A stretch of DNA of 64,000 bases, taken from Girardia tigrina. Its lineage: Eukaryota > Platyhelminthes > Tricladida > Dugesiidae. Location: assembly GCA_001938485.1 (NCBI GenBank), contig MQRK01230034.1, forward strand, positions 1 through 64,000, given 5' to 3'. The position numbers and the translations under genes were made by a program. The notes under the pieces were generated by a model. That model saw only the letters and a program-made list of their open reading frames with translations, had not been told where the DNA came from and did not search any database. Of the stretch, positions 55,761-57,966 are shown piece by piece; the first letter of the stretch is position 1; each line of letters begins with the position of its first letter.

Positions 55761-56521
55761 TTATGTCGAATTTACTATATTATTTTCATATTAACTATAT
55801 GAAAAATTCTCAATTTAATGTGAATAAAATATAACTTTAATATGAAAAAAAATTAAATTTATTATTCAAAATGGACTCCAAATGTAAAATTTTTATTCCT
55901 AGTTAATAGAACTTCTTCCTTGGTGACAAACTGAATTACAAACGTGTGTATTTTAAAAACATTTACACTTATTATTTTGGTAACCTATATTAAATTGATA
56001 TTTTTTAATATTACATTTGAATATATTTTATATTAAATTGATAAATATATATATATATAGAAGGCAAGCTGACATAAACCATGAAAAAATACATTAAATG
56101 TACCAATATAAAAATAAACTATTAAATTATAAATAAACAAAAAACAAATTATTCATGACATATATGAAAATATTTTAGAGAAAAATTTTTAAAAATCATT
56201 AAAAATCACAAAATAATATCTAAACAAATAATCGATTAATTAAATCTCAAATTTCTTTAAAAAAAATAGAAAAATTCGATAAAAATATTTGTAATTAAAT
56301 CAATAAAAATCGATAATTACCGGAAATTAAATCGATAAAAAATACGCACCTTTTATTAATCAAATCGATAATGTTCTGAGAATCACAATAATTCCGATAG
56401 GTGTACAAGAAAATATTCAACAATTGACTGTCGATTTTGTTCGAGGGATCAGTGAAACATTCAATAATATCGTCGATTGTCAGTCCTTTGTAGGTGGTCA
56501 TGACCAATCGTTCGAATTTCA
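2873..56521 (-). CDS. Rgl: Ral guanine-nucleotide exchange factor gene (RalGDS/RGL family), whole span
   Basis: This is a split host gene whose product should load GTP onto Ral GTPases at membranes. Exons in order: 56521-56350, 48880-48812, 48654-48527, 36509-36477 and/or 36358-36323, 34327-34071, 34016-33937, (unlocated), 22138-22079, 18315-18038, 14305-14264, 7624-7570, 3247-2873. Domain order is REM helix region, CDC25/RasGEF core, Ser/Lys-rich linker. The diagnostic RalGDS-type stretch is IPYLGTYLKNLTYIDDG followed by RLVNLDKCRRQFDVLVQVQ. Junction phases match between neighbouring exons, which strongly supports one transcript. Missing are the piece of the RasGEF helical hairpin that usually reads KTW...FS..NN...SREL (expected between 33937 and 22138), the N-terminus upstream of REM, and the C-terminal Ras-association domain. 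Sequence is quite diverged from vertebrate and fly proteins, and introns reach about 12 kb. Confidence 0.85.
3480..3830. repeat. GC-rich island repeat, copy 1
   Basis: A CpG-containing, GC-rich block stands out from AT-rich flanks. Its right end (GAGATGCTGGCTACC ... CGATCAGGGGGCCAGCAC) matches the right end of the block at 4879-5155 and forms a GCTGG/CCAGC hairpin. Open frames on both strands are side effects of the composition. I take it to be an old dispersed element, possibly SINE- or LTR-like, family unknown. Confidence 0.5.
4879..5155. repeat. GC-rich island repeat, copy 2
   Basis: Second GC-rich block in the same orientation as the one at 3480-3830. The shared end is GAGATGCTGGTCACC ... 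CGATCCGGCGGCCAGCAC, again able to fold as GCTGG/CCAGC. The left parts are only weakly alike. The block between the two copies (3830-4870) is plain AT-rich sequence with nothing recognised. Confidence 0.5.
5160..6655. other. AT-rich, nothing recognised
   Basis: A short Cys-rich frame at 5725-5925 and purine-rich stretches near 5.95-6.1 kb may be remnants of a mobile element, but no motif can be named. Confidence 0.3.
6658..6905. repeat. TCGGGT/GGGTTCGGGTT-rich simple-repeat element
   Basis: Clustered degenerate TCGGGT units (for example GGTATCGGGTCGGGTTAG and GGGTTGGGTTCGGGTTTG) occur in two groups, at about 6675-6785 and 6840-6885. The left edge reads TAGAGATGGGCGAT, similar to the termini of some hAT-type MITEs. 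The right end is not clear. Confidence 0.45.
7570..7624 (-). CDS. Rgl: Ral-GEF exon, 55 bp, Ser-rich linker
   Basis: The acceptor TTCCAG (7626-7625 is AG) and the donor AGTTAT|GTAAGT are both strong. The first base A completes a codon begun by AG at the end of the 14264-14305 exon; the rest reads SDNSTDSTVSSSSINRSY and ends in phase 0, which fits the 3247-2873 exon. The other two frames fail or break the chain. Ser/Thr-rich linker sequence after the RasGEF domain is typical of RalGDS/RGL proteins. Confidence 0.75.
7640..9110. other. Intron sequence, one hairpin
   Basis: AT-rich intron. The only clear structure is a hairpin at 8419-8457: AATTCAAATA and CCCATA are followed after a 4-base loop by TATGGG and TATTTGAATT. 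No gene or named element was recognised otherwise. Confidence 0.45.
9118..9300 (+). mobile_element. Mariner transposase C-terminal relic
   Basis: The plus-strand translation gives NVVVFHHDKIKYTL and, after a stop, GWDVLSNTPYSPNFAPSHDH. These match the second and third catalytic blocks of mariner transposases (HDNARPH and HPPYSPDIAPSDYHLF). Only this part survives and it carries at least one stop. Confidence 0.75.
10017..10302. mobile_element. 286-bp MITE with about 45-bp TIRs
   Basis: Terminal inverted repeats begin CCGTCTTACCTCGAAAAAAA on the left and, reverse complemented, CCGCCTTACCTCGAAAAAAA on the right. They are flanked by TA at 10015-10016 and 10303-10304. There is no coding content. 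TA duplication points to a Tc1/mariner-mobilised element. Confidence 0.75.
11310..11420 (+). mobile_element. hAT-type element end (SPIN-like terminus), partial
   Basis: ATCAGTGTATCTTAAATTGT followed by GGGTCTTGACCC and GGTCGCGGCGC resembles hAT termini of the CAGTG-TTTCTCAA-CTGTGGGTCGCGACCC type. The opposite end was not found, so this is a tentative fragment. Confidence 0.35.
11548..11594. repeat. (AAT)n microsatellite
   Basis: About 15 near-perfect TAA/AAT units with one interruption. The surrounding 10.3-12.2 kb interval is otherwise plain intron sequence with no recognised gene. Confidence 0.9.
12250..13900 (-). mobile_element. Ty3/Gypsy retrotransposon fossil (RNase H to integrase)
   Basis: Minus-strand translation shows, in order, an RNase H-like part (AFYSRTL), the integrase zinc-binding part (CNRKCEICAQLKTRF), integrase-core sequence around TPYHPLGN, and the usual Gypsy pol tail (APSYLKDFE). 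It is clearly broken, with many breaks, and lacks recognisable LTRs or gag here, so it is an old, partial copy inside the Ral-GEF intron. Confidence 0.8.
14264..14305 (-). CDS. Rgl: Ral-GEF exon, 42 bp
   Basis: Flanked by acceptor ATTTTTTGCAG and donor CTCCAG|GTAAAT. The previous exon (18315-18038) ends with two bases AA, the first base here completes AAA (Lys), and the exon reads IPLSTSVSSLVSS before ending with AG, completed to Arg by the next exon. This is the only frame that continues the chain. It lies just after the RasGEF domain. Confidence 0.75.
14869..15136. mobile_element. 268-bp hAT-type MITE
   Basis: The ends are CAGTAGCGCAACCAGGGGGT on the left and, reverse complemented, CAGGGGTGCAACCAG on the right. 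The element is flanked by a perfect 8-bp target duplication ATAATGTA (14861-14868 and 15137-15144), diagnostic of hAT transposition. There is no coding content. The perfect duplication suggests moderately recent insertion. Confidence 0.85.
15145..16595. other. Intron sequence, nothing recognised
   Basis: A somewhat less AT-rich patch at about 15.4-15.95 kb may be an old element, but I cannot name it. Confidence 0.3.
16600..17010 (+). mobile_element. Mariner transposase C-terminal relic
   Basis: Plus-strand frames give GWVLHSDKLYP, then VREFLIHNSTI and VHPPYFPD in another frame, and near the end FEQWKRR...KYIHTNGEYF. These correspond to HDNAPAH, VREFL, HPPYSPDLAP and the final QWKIRMERC...GEYIEGD blocks of mariner transposases. 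Frame changes and stops are present; only the C-terminal half remains. Confidence 0.75.
17015..18030. other. AT-rich intron, nothing recognised
   Basis: Very low-complexity A/T sequence without repeats or frames worth naming. Confidence 0.4.
18038..18315 (-). CDS. Rgl: Ral-GEF exon, C-terminal half of the RasGEF (CDC25) domain
   Basis: This is the clearest exon of the gene. The acceptor TTCTTATTTGACCAG precedes AACGCT; the donor is GCAAA|GTAAGA. It encodes 92 residues in phase 0 and ends with two extra bases. The peptide contains EIPYLGTYLKNLTYIDDG and RLVNLDKCRRQFDVLVQVQ, then PDESFLKWYSEIQ. RalGDS/RGL proteins have the equivalent VPYLGTFLTDLVMLD, LINFEKRRKEFEVIAQIK and a WF tail, so this is a Ral-type and not a generic Ras exchange factor. 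An insertion with NPSTNVYNGNN sits between the two blocks. Confidence 0.9.
18320..19830. other. Intron sequence with a GC-richer patch
   Basis: Around 18.95-19.45 kb the base composition rises with CTCGCTCACATC and CGCTACCACTGCACTCGTC-like text. It may be an old element or an alternative promoter; no supporting motif was found. Confidence 0.25.
19834..20132 (+). repeat. TA-microsatellite repeat family, near-complete copy
   Basis: It starts CTAGTAAATCAAAAAATT, includes ATAAACTACTTATAATTTAT and TCACATAATCATTAATTGTT, and ends AGTAAAAAGCCTTCAAAAAT ... GAATGGAAAAA. In this copy the microsatellite slot holds only a short ATACATACC. It matches copies at 33.5 and 40.2 kb along its length. Confidence 0.75.
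20430..20860 (-). mobile_element. Tc1/mariner-superfamily transposase relic (DDE core)
   Basis: Minus-strand translation gives FGHMFVIDDESWFTF, then a Lys-rich stretch KSKYKFEQK and the block FHQDKCYKKRQT. The order DDE(S)-motif, KFEQKVL-W-like region and later aspartate block matches a widespread invertebrate Tc1/mariner-type family whose first aspartate lies in (V/I)MDDESYF. Stops and frame changes are present. Confidence 0.6.
20870..22070. other. AT-rich intron, nothing recognised
   Basis: Mostly low-complexity A/T with a short CA-rich stretch near 21.69-21.74 kb. No element or gene could be named. Confidence 0.4.
22079..22138 (-). CDS. Rgl: Ral-GEF exon, 60 bp, Gly/Ser/Lys insert before PYLG
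   Basis: The acceptor GATAAATCAG and the donor ATAAAG|GTTAAT frame 20 codons in phase 0 to 0: CDGGGSSSSVNSSKSKSKIK. It would join the 18315 exon directly ahead of NAKAQMFEIPYLG. RalGDS/RGL proteins often have a low-complexity basic insert at this point between the helical hairpin and PYLG. The other frames either stop or clash with the next exon. Donor and acceptor are less perfect than in neighbouring exons, so the assignment is probable, not certain. Confidence 0.6.
22690..23150. mobile_element. Penelope-like element piece with GIY-YIG endonuclease
   Basis: On the plus strand, 22915-23110 translates to CSVYDVTYIGKIVL, CKRIKEHGQKES, NITEH and NIDNFKIL. This is the GIY-YIG order of Penelope-like retroelements (YIGQT, R-x-x-EH, AEH, FDNVKIL). 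Left of it, 22725-22915 matches sequence at 57.35-57.56 kb, including GCTTCACAC...CACTCTCCCAATAAT, and its minus strand carries TTGAAGATGACGGTTGACC and then TTGAAAT, resembling the hammerhead-type motif of Penelope pseudo-LTRs. The two parts are in opposite orientation, which is common in Penelope copies. Confidence 0.65.
23440..23790 (+). mobile_element. Mariner-like transposase relic
   Basis: Plus-strand translation shows KRFSHRILTDNEKWI (compare the LTGDEKWI first-aspartate block) and later ISEQNARAHILKTIK (compare HDNARPHTAKTIK). Spacing is roughly right for one mariner copy; stops interrupt it. Confidence 0.6.
24310..25012 (+). mobile_element. Mariner transposase gene, dead, N-terminal two thirds
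   Basis: Reading plus, the frame runs EKFKNRAVIEYLVMKGL (N-terminal helix-turn-helix), SYVTVKNWISEL, RSGRPKTETTPE (GRP hinge), IADAIGISKDQLGYILHEKL, WVPHLL, then RFITVDET and TPETKQQSKQ, AQKKAKTVQSAGKVMTTIFWD. This is a standard mariner order through the first catalytic aspartate (VDET). A stop follows SEL, another follows VDET (TGA in place of the usual Trp), and a third precedes SAQKKAK. The C-terminal third with the second and third aspartates is missing. The right edge CGGACATCCCAC may be terminal sequence. Confidence 0.85.
26007..26430. mobile_element. hAT-type MITE
   Basis: The left end CCGTGATGGCGAACTTTTTG followed by CGCGGTGTATCAAAAATC and GGCGTGTCACACATCAG, and the right part GGCACTGATACACGTGTCAT, match the well-known non-autonomous hAT pattern CAGTGATGGCGAACC ... 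ACACGTGTCATAGGTTCGCCATCACTG. The right terminus is degraded and I found no clear 8-bp duplication. Confidence 0.6.
26435..27670. other. Intron sequence, no gene recognised
   Basis: A plus frame at 26869-27126 and a minus frame at 26411-26665 (with a chance GTAAGG after IFSK) were examined; neither shows a known domain. Confidence 0.3.
27675..28290. mobile_element. Two copies of a GGGACGTCTGGTTACC-ended element
   Basis: Two blocks in the same orientation share an end: 27690-27766 (CAAAACGGGACAAATT ... GGGACTCTCCCG ... GGGACGTCTGGTTACCCTA) and 28205-28290 (GTGGGACAAATTGTG ... GGGACTGTCCCG ... GGGACGTCTGGTTACCTTA). The motif resembles the CAGGGTAACCAGACGTCCC terminus seen in some animal DNA transposons. 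No matching inverted partner was found, so they may be two separate insertions or one tandem remnant. Confidence 0.5.
28818..29609 (-). mobile_element. Mutator-like (MULE) transposase relic within subrepeat-bearing TIRs
   Basis: Both flanks (28818-28921 and 29485-29609) consist of repeated GCATAGAATTTTTTTTGCTT-like units in opposite orientation, forming long compound inverted repeats. Between them, on the minus strand, lies CPLPRYGQNTSNPVESMNSA, the N-x-x-ES-x-N signature region at the end of the MULE catalytic core, and further on, in another frame, FEFGIPCSHLCAV, which fits a SWIM zinc finger (G-x-PC-x-H). The transposase is truncated and frame-broken. Confidence 0.7.
29615..30795. other. 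Intron sequence, nothing recognised
   Basis: The plus frame at 30363-30596 and its antisense partner look coding-like in composition but match no family I know. Confidence 0.3.
30797..31262 (+). pseudogene. 18S rRNA pseudogene, 3' domain
   Basis: Colinear with the 3' end of nuclear 18S rRNA: TTATTAGTTGGTGGATCGAT, TCTGGTTAATTTAGTTAAAG, AACGAGACTCT, ATGTCCGGGGCCTTACGCG, AGCTACAATGG, CCGTCGCTACTACCGATTAA, ATGGTTTGGTGAG and finally AATCAAACTTGATCATTTAG, ACGAAGTAAAAGTC. The usual forms are TTCTTAGTTGGTGGAGCGATTTG, CTACTACCGATTGAATGG and CTAGAGGAAGTAAAAGTC. It is strongly diverged toward A/T and lacks segments such as TTTGTACACACCG, so it is a decayed insert and not a working gene. Confidence 0.85.
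31960..32460 (+). mobile_element. Ty3/Gypsy integrase fossil
   Basis: Plus-strand frames show YVFFIIDQFSKYILL (integrase core start), NPNGQIERESQTMR (the NGQ-x-ER block) and SEIEFTLNSITH. This is the C-terminal catalytic integrase region of a Gypsy-type element. It is broken, with several breaks, and has no LTR nearby. The stretch 31270-31950 just upstream may belong to the same element but shows no nameable domain. Confidence 0.75.
33500..33906 (+). repeat. TA-microsatellite repeat family, full copy
   Basis: Starts ACTAGTAAATCAAGAAATTT, passes through GCAGACAGAACTCTACTTTG, ATAAACTACTTATAATTTAT and TTTATTGTCATCGAGAATGA, carries (TA)n at about 33838-33878, and ends with GAATGGAAAAAATT. Its ends lack obvious terminal inverted repeats, so the class is unknown. 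Confidence 0.8.
33937..34016 (-). CDS. Rgl: Ral-GEF exon, RasGEF core (NYSSL)
   Basis: The acceptor TTTTCCCTTGCAG is strong; the donor ATCAT|GTAGGT is the only one in reach before an in-frame TAG. It starts in phase 0 and ends with two bases. The peptide LLSDLRNYSSLMAIITALDN aligns with ECRALKNFSSLYAILSALQS in RalGDS/RGL, the conserved N-(F/Y)-SS-L helix of the CDC25 fold. The following exon, which should start with the HRLKKTW-equivalent, was not found. Confidence 0.88.
34071..34327 (-). CDS. Rgl: Ral-GEF exon, start of the RasGEF core
   Basis: The exon begins after TTAAAATTACAAG; two bases AA complete a Glu codon with the G left by the microexon upstream, and it ends in phase 0 at CAA|GTATTA. 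It encodes MLSHIRKKPAPSVTAVIDKY, NDLYNIVVITV, an inserted basic/Asn-rich stretch (RSGRRSPVLNENNQPPDSN) and KFQVIEKWIQILQ. RalGDS/RGL proteins have APTIRATV..FN....CV and R..VIEKWI..A.EC at the same places. The intron to the next exon is only 54 bp. The polypyrimidine tract at the acceptor is weak, so the exon could start slightly differently. Confidence 0.85.
34330..36265. other. AT-rich intron, nothing recognised
   Basis: The 35.15-35.9 kb part is less AT-rich and may be an old transposon, but no motif could be identified. Confidence 0.3.
36268..36321. repeat. (TAA)n microsatellite
   Basis: About 17 uninterrupted TAA units lie directly beside the splice donor of the 36-bp microexon (donor GTTATT runs into the repeat on the minus strand). 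Confidence 0.95.
36323..36358 (-). CDS. Rgl: Ral-GEF microexon B, 36 bp
   Basis: The acceptor ATCTAATTTAG and the donor ATGAAAG|GTTATT enclose 36 bp in phase 1 to 1. With the G carried over it reads GYRELPVDCDMK. It is a near-duplicate of the microexon 118 bp upstream (36509-36477) and either or both can be spliced in without changing the frame. The peptide sits just before the first RasGEF-core exon. The donor abuts a TAA microsatellite. Confidence 0.75.
36477..36509 (-). CDS. Rgl: Ral-GEF microexon A, 33 bp
   Basis: The acceptor CATTTGTTTAG and the donor AATTAG|GTAAAA enclose 33 bp, phase 1 to 1. With the preceding G it reads GYRELPVDCEL. Compared with microexon B, the first nine codons encode the same residues while most third positions differ (CGA/CGT, CTC/CTT, CCC/CCA, GTA/GTT, TGC/TGT), showing selection on the protein after duplication. 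The upstream exon 48654-48527 ends with one base G, as required. Confidence 0.75.
37440..37758 (-). pseudogene. 28S rRNA pseudogene fragment
   Basis: On the minus strand the order follows nuclear 28S rRNA: ATAGAGGCGAAAAACTAATC, AATCTAGTAGCTGGTTCCCT, CCGAAGTTTCTCTCAGGATA, GGTAAAACGAATGATTATAA, TCAACTTATTCTCAAACTTT, AAATGAGT, then CTAATGGGTCATTTTTGGTT and AGCAGAACT. The conserved 28S text is GGCGAAAGACTAATCGAACC, TAGTAGCTGGTTCCCTCCGAAG, CCTATTCTCAAACTTTAAATGG and GTGGGCCACTTTTGGTAAGCAGAACTGG. It is shifted toward A/T with insertions, so it is a decayed copy. Confidence 0.85.
38490..39000 (+). mobile_element. Penelope-like reverse transcriptase relic
   Basis: Plus-strand translation MSSLLAPTLASIFLQFIERH followed by RHFVYKRYEDDISWF matches the Penelope-type RT block MGSPLSPVLANIFMEHFE ... 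KRYVDD(T/I). The Y-x-DD active site is seen as YEDD. Downstream, frames are broken by stops and shifts, though remnants of the thumb region (NILPF-like) remain. No GIY-YIG domain follows. Confidence 0.75.
39005..40240. other. AT-rich intron, nothing recognised
   Basis: Low-complexity A/T; the short frames here have no recognisable domain. Confidence 0.4.
40245..40650 (-). repeat. TA-microsatellite repeat family, full inverted copy
   Basis: Read on the minus strand it starts ACTGGTAAATCAAAAATT, passes CAGACAGAACTCCACTTTGC and ATAAACTACTTATAATCTAA, and ends GAAAGTAATCTAATAAAAAG and AATGGAAAAAA. The microsatellite slot holds (AC)n/(TA)n at about 40278-40314. Confidence 0.8.
41442..41695. repeat. 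TA, GT and GA simple repeats
   Basis: A short (TA)n at about 41442-41460, then GT-rich text at 41605-41650 and (GA)n at 41664-41687. The 41570-41990 block is GC-richer than its flanks and produces overlapping open frames on both strands, which I regard as compositional. It could also be a regulatory island inside the large Ral-GEF intron. Confidence 0.6.
42425..43305. mobile_element. Foldback-type element with about 280-bp arms
   Basis: The left arm (42425-42700) is the near reverse complement of the right arm (43025-43305). Shared landmarks are CAACAATGAATTATTAAATA, AAAAAGCATATTTAAATATT, TAAAATAAGATTGAATATA and CAGAAAACGCCTTTCA. The centre is about 320 bp with a 20-base gap (42701-42720). 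No open frame is present, so it is non-autonomous. Confidence 0.8.
42701..42720. other. Assembly gap, 20 N
   Basis: It lies at the inner edge of the left foldback arm, so assembly difficulty over the inverted repeat is a likely cause. Confidence 1.
43445..43935 (+). mobile_element. LINE (non-LTR retrotransposon) 3' end
   Basis: Plus-strand frame TLLYGCESWIINQKRINRLK, AFEMKCYRRMMKIMWKEKKT is the classic post-RT region (LYGCE(S/T)W ... RLEAFEM(W/K)CYRR(M/I)L) of animal LINEs. It is followed, in shifted frames, by ETIKRRKLKFYEHQIR and RGRRCKRM(E)W. The 3' end finishes with an AAGAAGAAGAAG tail at about 43918-43935. The copy is 5'-truncated and carries stops and frameshifts, as usual for dead LINEs. 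Confidence 0.85.
44440..44965 (-). mobile_element. Penelope-like reverse transcriptase relic
   Basis: Minus-strand translation contains ISFDVSSVFKSTHQ (compare DV(S/V)SLFTNVP), the FTGEWYNQK region, MGSSFAK and, closing the palm, LCKRYLDDIFLVFGNQ with a YLDD active site. This is the Penelope-like RT order seen also at 38.5 kb, in opposite orientation. Frames change and stops occur. Confidence 0.75.
45579..46855 (-). mobile_element. Full-length dead mariner, 1277 bp
   Basis: Both ends are inverted repeats starting TTAGGTGTA (left TTAGGTGTACAAATATGAAAG, right, reversed, TTAGGTGTAAAAATTCGAAAG), flanked by TA at 45577-45578 and 46856-46857. The minus-strand gene starts MTTETPTKEHLREVFLF at about 46690 and shows KWFERFREGD, ERGRPPKQFED, TGDEKYIYFDNPKQKRPW (first Asp) and HPSYSPDIAPSDYHLFRSM (third Asp). 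Spacing and length fit the DD34D mariner family. There are roughly eight stops and at least two frame changes, so no active transposase is made. Confidence 0.95.
47169..47439. mobile_element. 271-bp MITE with about 65-bp TIRs
   Basis: The left end CAGGGTGCCCAGTAGAAAAC followed by CAAAGGATTTTATGAAA is mirrored by the right end (reversed CAGGGTGTCAAGTAGAAAAC, CAAAGGATTTTATGAAA). It is flanked by TA (47167-47168 and 47440-47441). The centre has GTTCGAAATGTCCTCC, which occurs in some Tc1/mariner-type transposase genes. Confidence 0.85.
47641..48048. repeat. Tandem duplication, period 210 bp
   Basis: Copy 1 starts CAGCTTTGAGAAAGATACAG at 47641 and copy 2 with the same text at 47851; they differ at only a few positions. 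Each copy has AACTCGGAGTCGGAGTCGGG. The minus-strand reading gives an open stretch beginning near KLPDSDSEFDMLLAFKSL, and sequence to the right (48.05-48.2 kb) also reads as acidic protein (DSYHSGDDSSEEF), so the unit may come from a transposon or host gene end that I cannot name. Confidence 0.85.
48527..48654 (-). CDS. Rgl: Ral-GEF exon, between REM and RasGEF core
   Basis: The acceptor TATTGAAAATTAG and the donor AAAATCG|GTGAGA enclose 128 bp. One base A completes the Lys codon begun upstream; the peptide is TWPKTISFIQKSSS, then LTESFHRLEDKIKEVLNIF, ending NEDEKI plus one base G. It is the only open frame and its phases fit both neighbours. No motif is diagnostic; it corresponds to the helical C-terminal part of the REM region. 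Confidence 0.7.
48812..48880 (-). CDS. Rgl: Ral-GEF exon, 69 bp, C-terminal part of REM
   Basis: The acceptor TTTCTTCCTCTAG is strong and the donor ACAAA|GTAAAC fair. The first base completes AGA (Arg) with the AG left by the REM exon; the peptide continues LIFLNDKLKSNESNPKENEG and ends with AA. The intron to the next exon is 157 bp. Support comes from phase continuity on both sides. Confidence 0.7.
49068..49192. repeat. Near-perfect 60-bp hairpin
   Basis: The left arm ending ...TTAATTAGTTAATTATTTTT-ATTAAGT and the right arm ACTTAATAAAAAATAATTAA-CTAATTAAATTTGATT... pair almost completely around a 4-base loop (AAGG at 49129-49132), with one bulge and two mismatches. It lies within the 12-kb Ral-GEF intron and would form a long double-stranded RNA stem in the pre-mRNA. 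Confidence 0.85.
49195..53210. other. No gene recognised
   Basis: The 50.05-51.55 kb part is less AT-rich and has coding-like stretches on the minus strand (for example SLIEYLFIYLKKLNELNTIL), probably a decayed transposon of unknown type. At 51660-51745 there is a palindromic AACCGGTTAATCGG/CGAATAACCGG cluster resembling hAT MITE ends. (TA)n occurs at about 52175-52210. Confidence 0.35.
53215..53420 (-). repeat. Penelope pseudo-LTR-like fragment
   Basis: The minus strand carries GTCTGAAGATGACAGAGG ... CCCCGAAATTAATTAG, and the far end CATATCACTCTCATAATAAT resembles the CACTCTCCCAATAAT edge found at 22.9 and 57.55 kb. The layout CUGAAGA...CGAAA is hammerhead-like. Confidence 0.45.
53425..54952. 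other. No gene recognised
   Basis: AT-rich sequence. The 54860-54952 stretch (TTTGTTTGTTTGTCTGTATG ... CCACTTCCCGTTGTGCTGG) just before the gap has the look of a dispersed repeat end. Confidence 0.3.
54953..55700. other. Assembly gap, 748 N
   Basis: Unsequenced; frames that appear to run through it are meaningless. It is followed at once by a (TA)n microsatellite (about 55703-55757). Confidence 1.
55701..55758. repeat. (TA)n microsatellite
   Basis: About 27 TA units directly after the gap; shorter TA tracts recur at about 56048-56058. Confidence 0.95.
56350..56521 (-). CDS. Rgl: Ral-GEF exon, REM (Ras exchanger motif) domain
   Basis: The exon is 172 bp with donor AAAAG|GTGCGT. The peptide KFERLVMTTYKGLTIDDII, ECF, then LLNIFLYTYRNYCDS and QNIIDLINKR aligns with the REM of RalGDS/RGL (AGTLEKLVEHL, ISIFLSTYRGFASTKEVLELL). 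F-L-x-TYR is the family's signature. It ends with AG, completed by the 48880 exon. An AG acceptor at 56523-56522 gives phase 1 from an upstream exon I could not find. Alternatively translation starts at the ATG at 56501-56499, since a stop lies upstream in frame. Confidence 0.82.
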
Positions 56522-56934
56522 CTCAGAAATTTCAATTAAATTTCATTAAATTCGATAAAGGATTTGTTGATAAAATTGGTCAAAATATAAAATCATTTTA
56601 AATCTGTACAAAGATTTTATTTACAATCACTAAATATTAAAACAACGAGTGATTATGGTGATTAATTATTAATCGAAATATTATGGAATGGTTTTTTTGT
56701 TTAATTAAATAATACCAAAAAAAACTTTTAAGAAATAATTATTAAAAGCAATTTTAATTTTTGTGGTCATTCTAGAAAATTATTATTTTATTTTGAATAG
56801 AAAAAAATTTGAAAATTTGGGAAAAACTGATATTTTGAGAAATATAAACTTGTCACTGTTGTAATTACCGGTGCATTAATATGTAGTTCTGTTCTTATGA
56901 TAGTTTTAATTATAAATAAACAGATCTGAAAGTT

Positions 56935-57015
56935 TAAACTAGTAAATCAAGAAATTAAATTTTTTTATTAATTTTTTATGTAGACAGAACTCTAATTTGC
57001 CAACAAAGTTTTAAT
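56935..57015 (+). repeat. TA-microsatellite repeat family, 5' fragment
   Basis: AACTAGTAAATCAAGAAATT, TTTTTATGTAGACAGAACTC and GCCAACAAAGTTTTAATT match the start of the family at 33.5 and 40.6 kb; the rest is absent. Confidence 0.6.
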
Positions 57016-57339
57016 TAAAAATATATATATTTGAGATAAGTTAAAATAATTTTACACTAATTTTCGAAAAGCAAAGTAAAAAAAATATAGAAGGTCTGAT
57101 TAAAATGAATGTCTATAATTTAGGTTCAAATCAAAATGAAAATAAATATTTTTACAAAAAATAGTGTTTTAAAATCAAGTTGTAAAATAGAAATCATAAT
57201 GTTTCCAAAAAACTAATATCTAATTCCTTTCTTCTTAAAGAAGAAAATAATTTCAATTCCTTCTTGAACGGCTGTAGCGGGGATGAGGAAAATAATTGTG
57301 AATAAATTGAAATAAAATTGGCAAATGATTAAAATCAAA

Positions 57340-57925
57340 ATTCGAAAGCCAATTGAAAATATTTATTAATTTCGACGGTTTAACCGTCATCGTCAGAACT
57401 AATGATTTTTCAAACGAAATTTTAATGATTATGTAATCAATACGTAATCAGTACATCATTTAAAAACTCTCAACAAAGTTGTAGAGAGTGCAGTTTGAAC
57501 GTTAATTTTAGGATCCAAAAATCTTATATATAACGCTTCACATGTCACTCTCTCCCAATAATTTTTAAATTGAGTGCACAGAATTTTAAAGTGTTGTGAA
57601 GTTATTTAATTCATCATCGGTTAAATCAATGTTACTTAAGTTTAAAACGGTATTTTTAACATTAAATTTGAAAACACCAAACAATTTCCGCAAATTAGAC
57701 AACTTTTTATTCTGTGCACTAATTTTATCATTAATGACTTTATTAGAAGAATTTTCAGACATACTTATACATAATTGACAACAAAAATCCCCACTTACAT
57801 TATTAAGGAGGTTTCGATTGATTGTCAGATGTCTGATAATTTCGTTTCGTCTTTGCTTTTCTTTTTCCAACATTCTTCTCAGGATCTTGTGCTGAATTTT
57901 CCGAACTTCTTCATTCTCGTTTGTT
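57340..57925 (-). mobile_element. Penelope-like element piece: ORF N-terminus and pseudo-LTR
   Basis: Minus-strand 57925-57590 encodes a charged helical N-terminus (KILRRMLEKEKQRRNEII) and the block NVKNTVLNLSNIDLTDDELN, matching the vvNLS-x-x-LT-x-xE motif that precedes the RT of Penelope-like elements. Downstream (57560-57345) the sequence matches the 22.7-22.9 kb piece and includes TTCTGACGATGACGGTTAAA, CCGTCGAAATTAAT, laid out like a hammerhead ribozyme (CUGANGA, stem, GAAA). RT and endonuclease are missing between them. Confidence 0.65.
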
Positions 57926-57966
57926 GAATATATAATAAAATGTTATTAAATAATAGTTGACTACTA

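Noticed and set aside
54860-55794. Long frames on both strands
   Set aside because: They are runs through unsequenced N bases.
57797-57925. Apparent Ral-GEF exon with a perfect GTAAGT donor
   Set aside because: The frame continues through the donor into NVKNTVLNLSNIDLTDDELN, a Penelope-like N-terminal motif, and its phase does not fit the REM exon.
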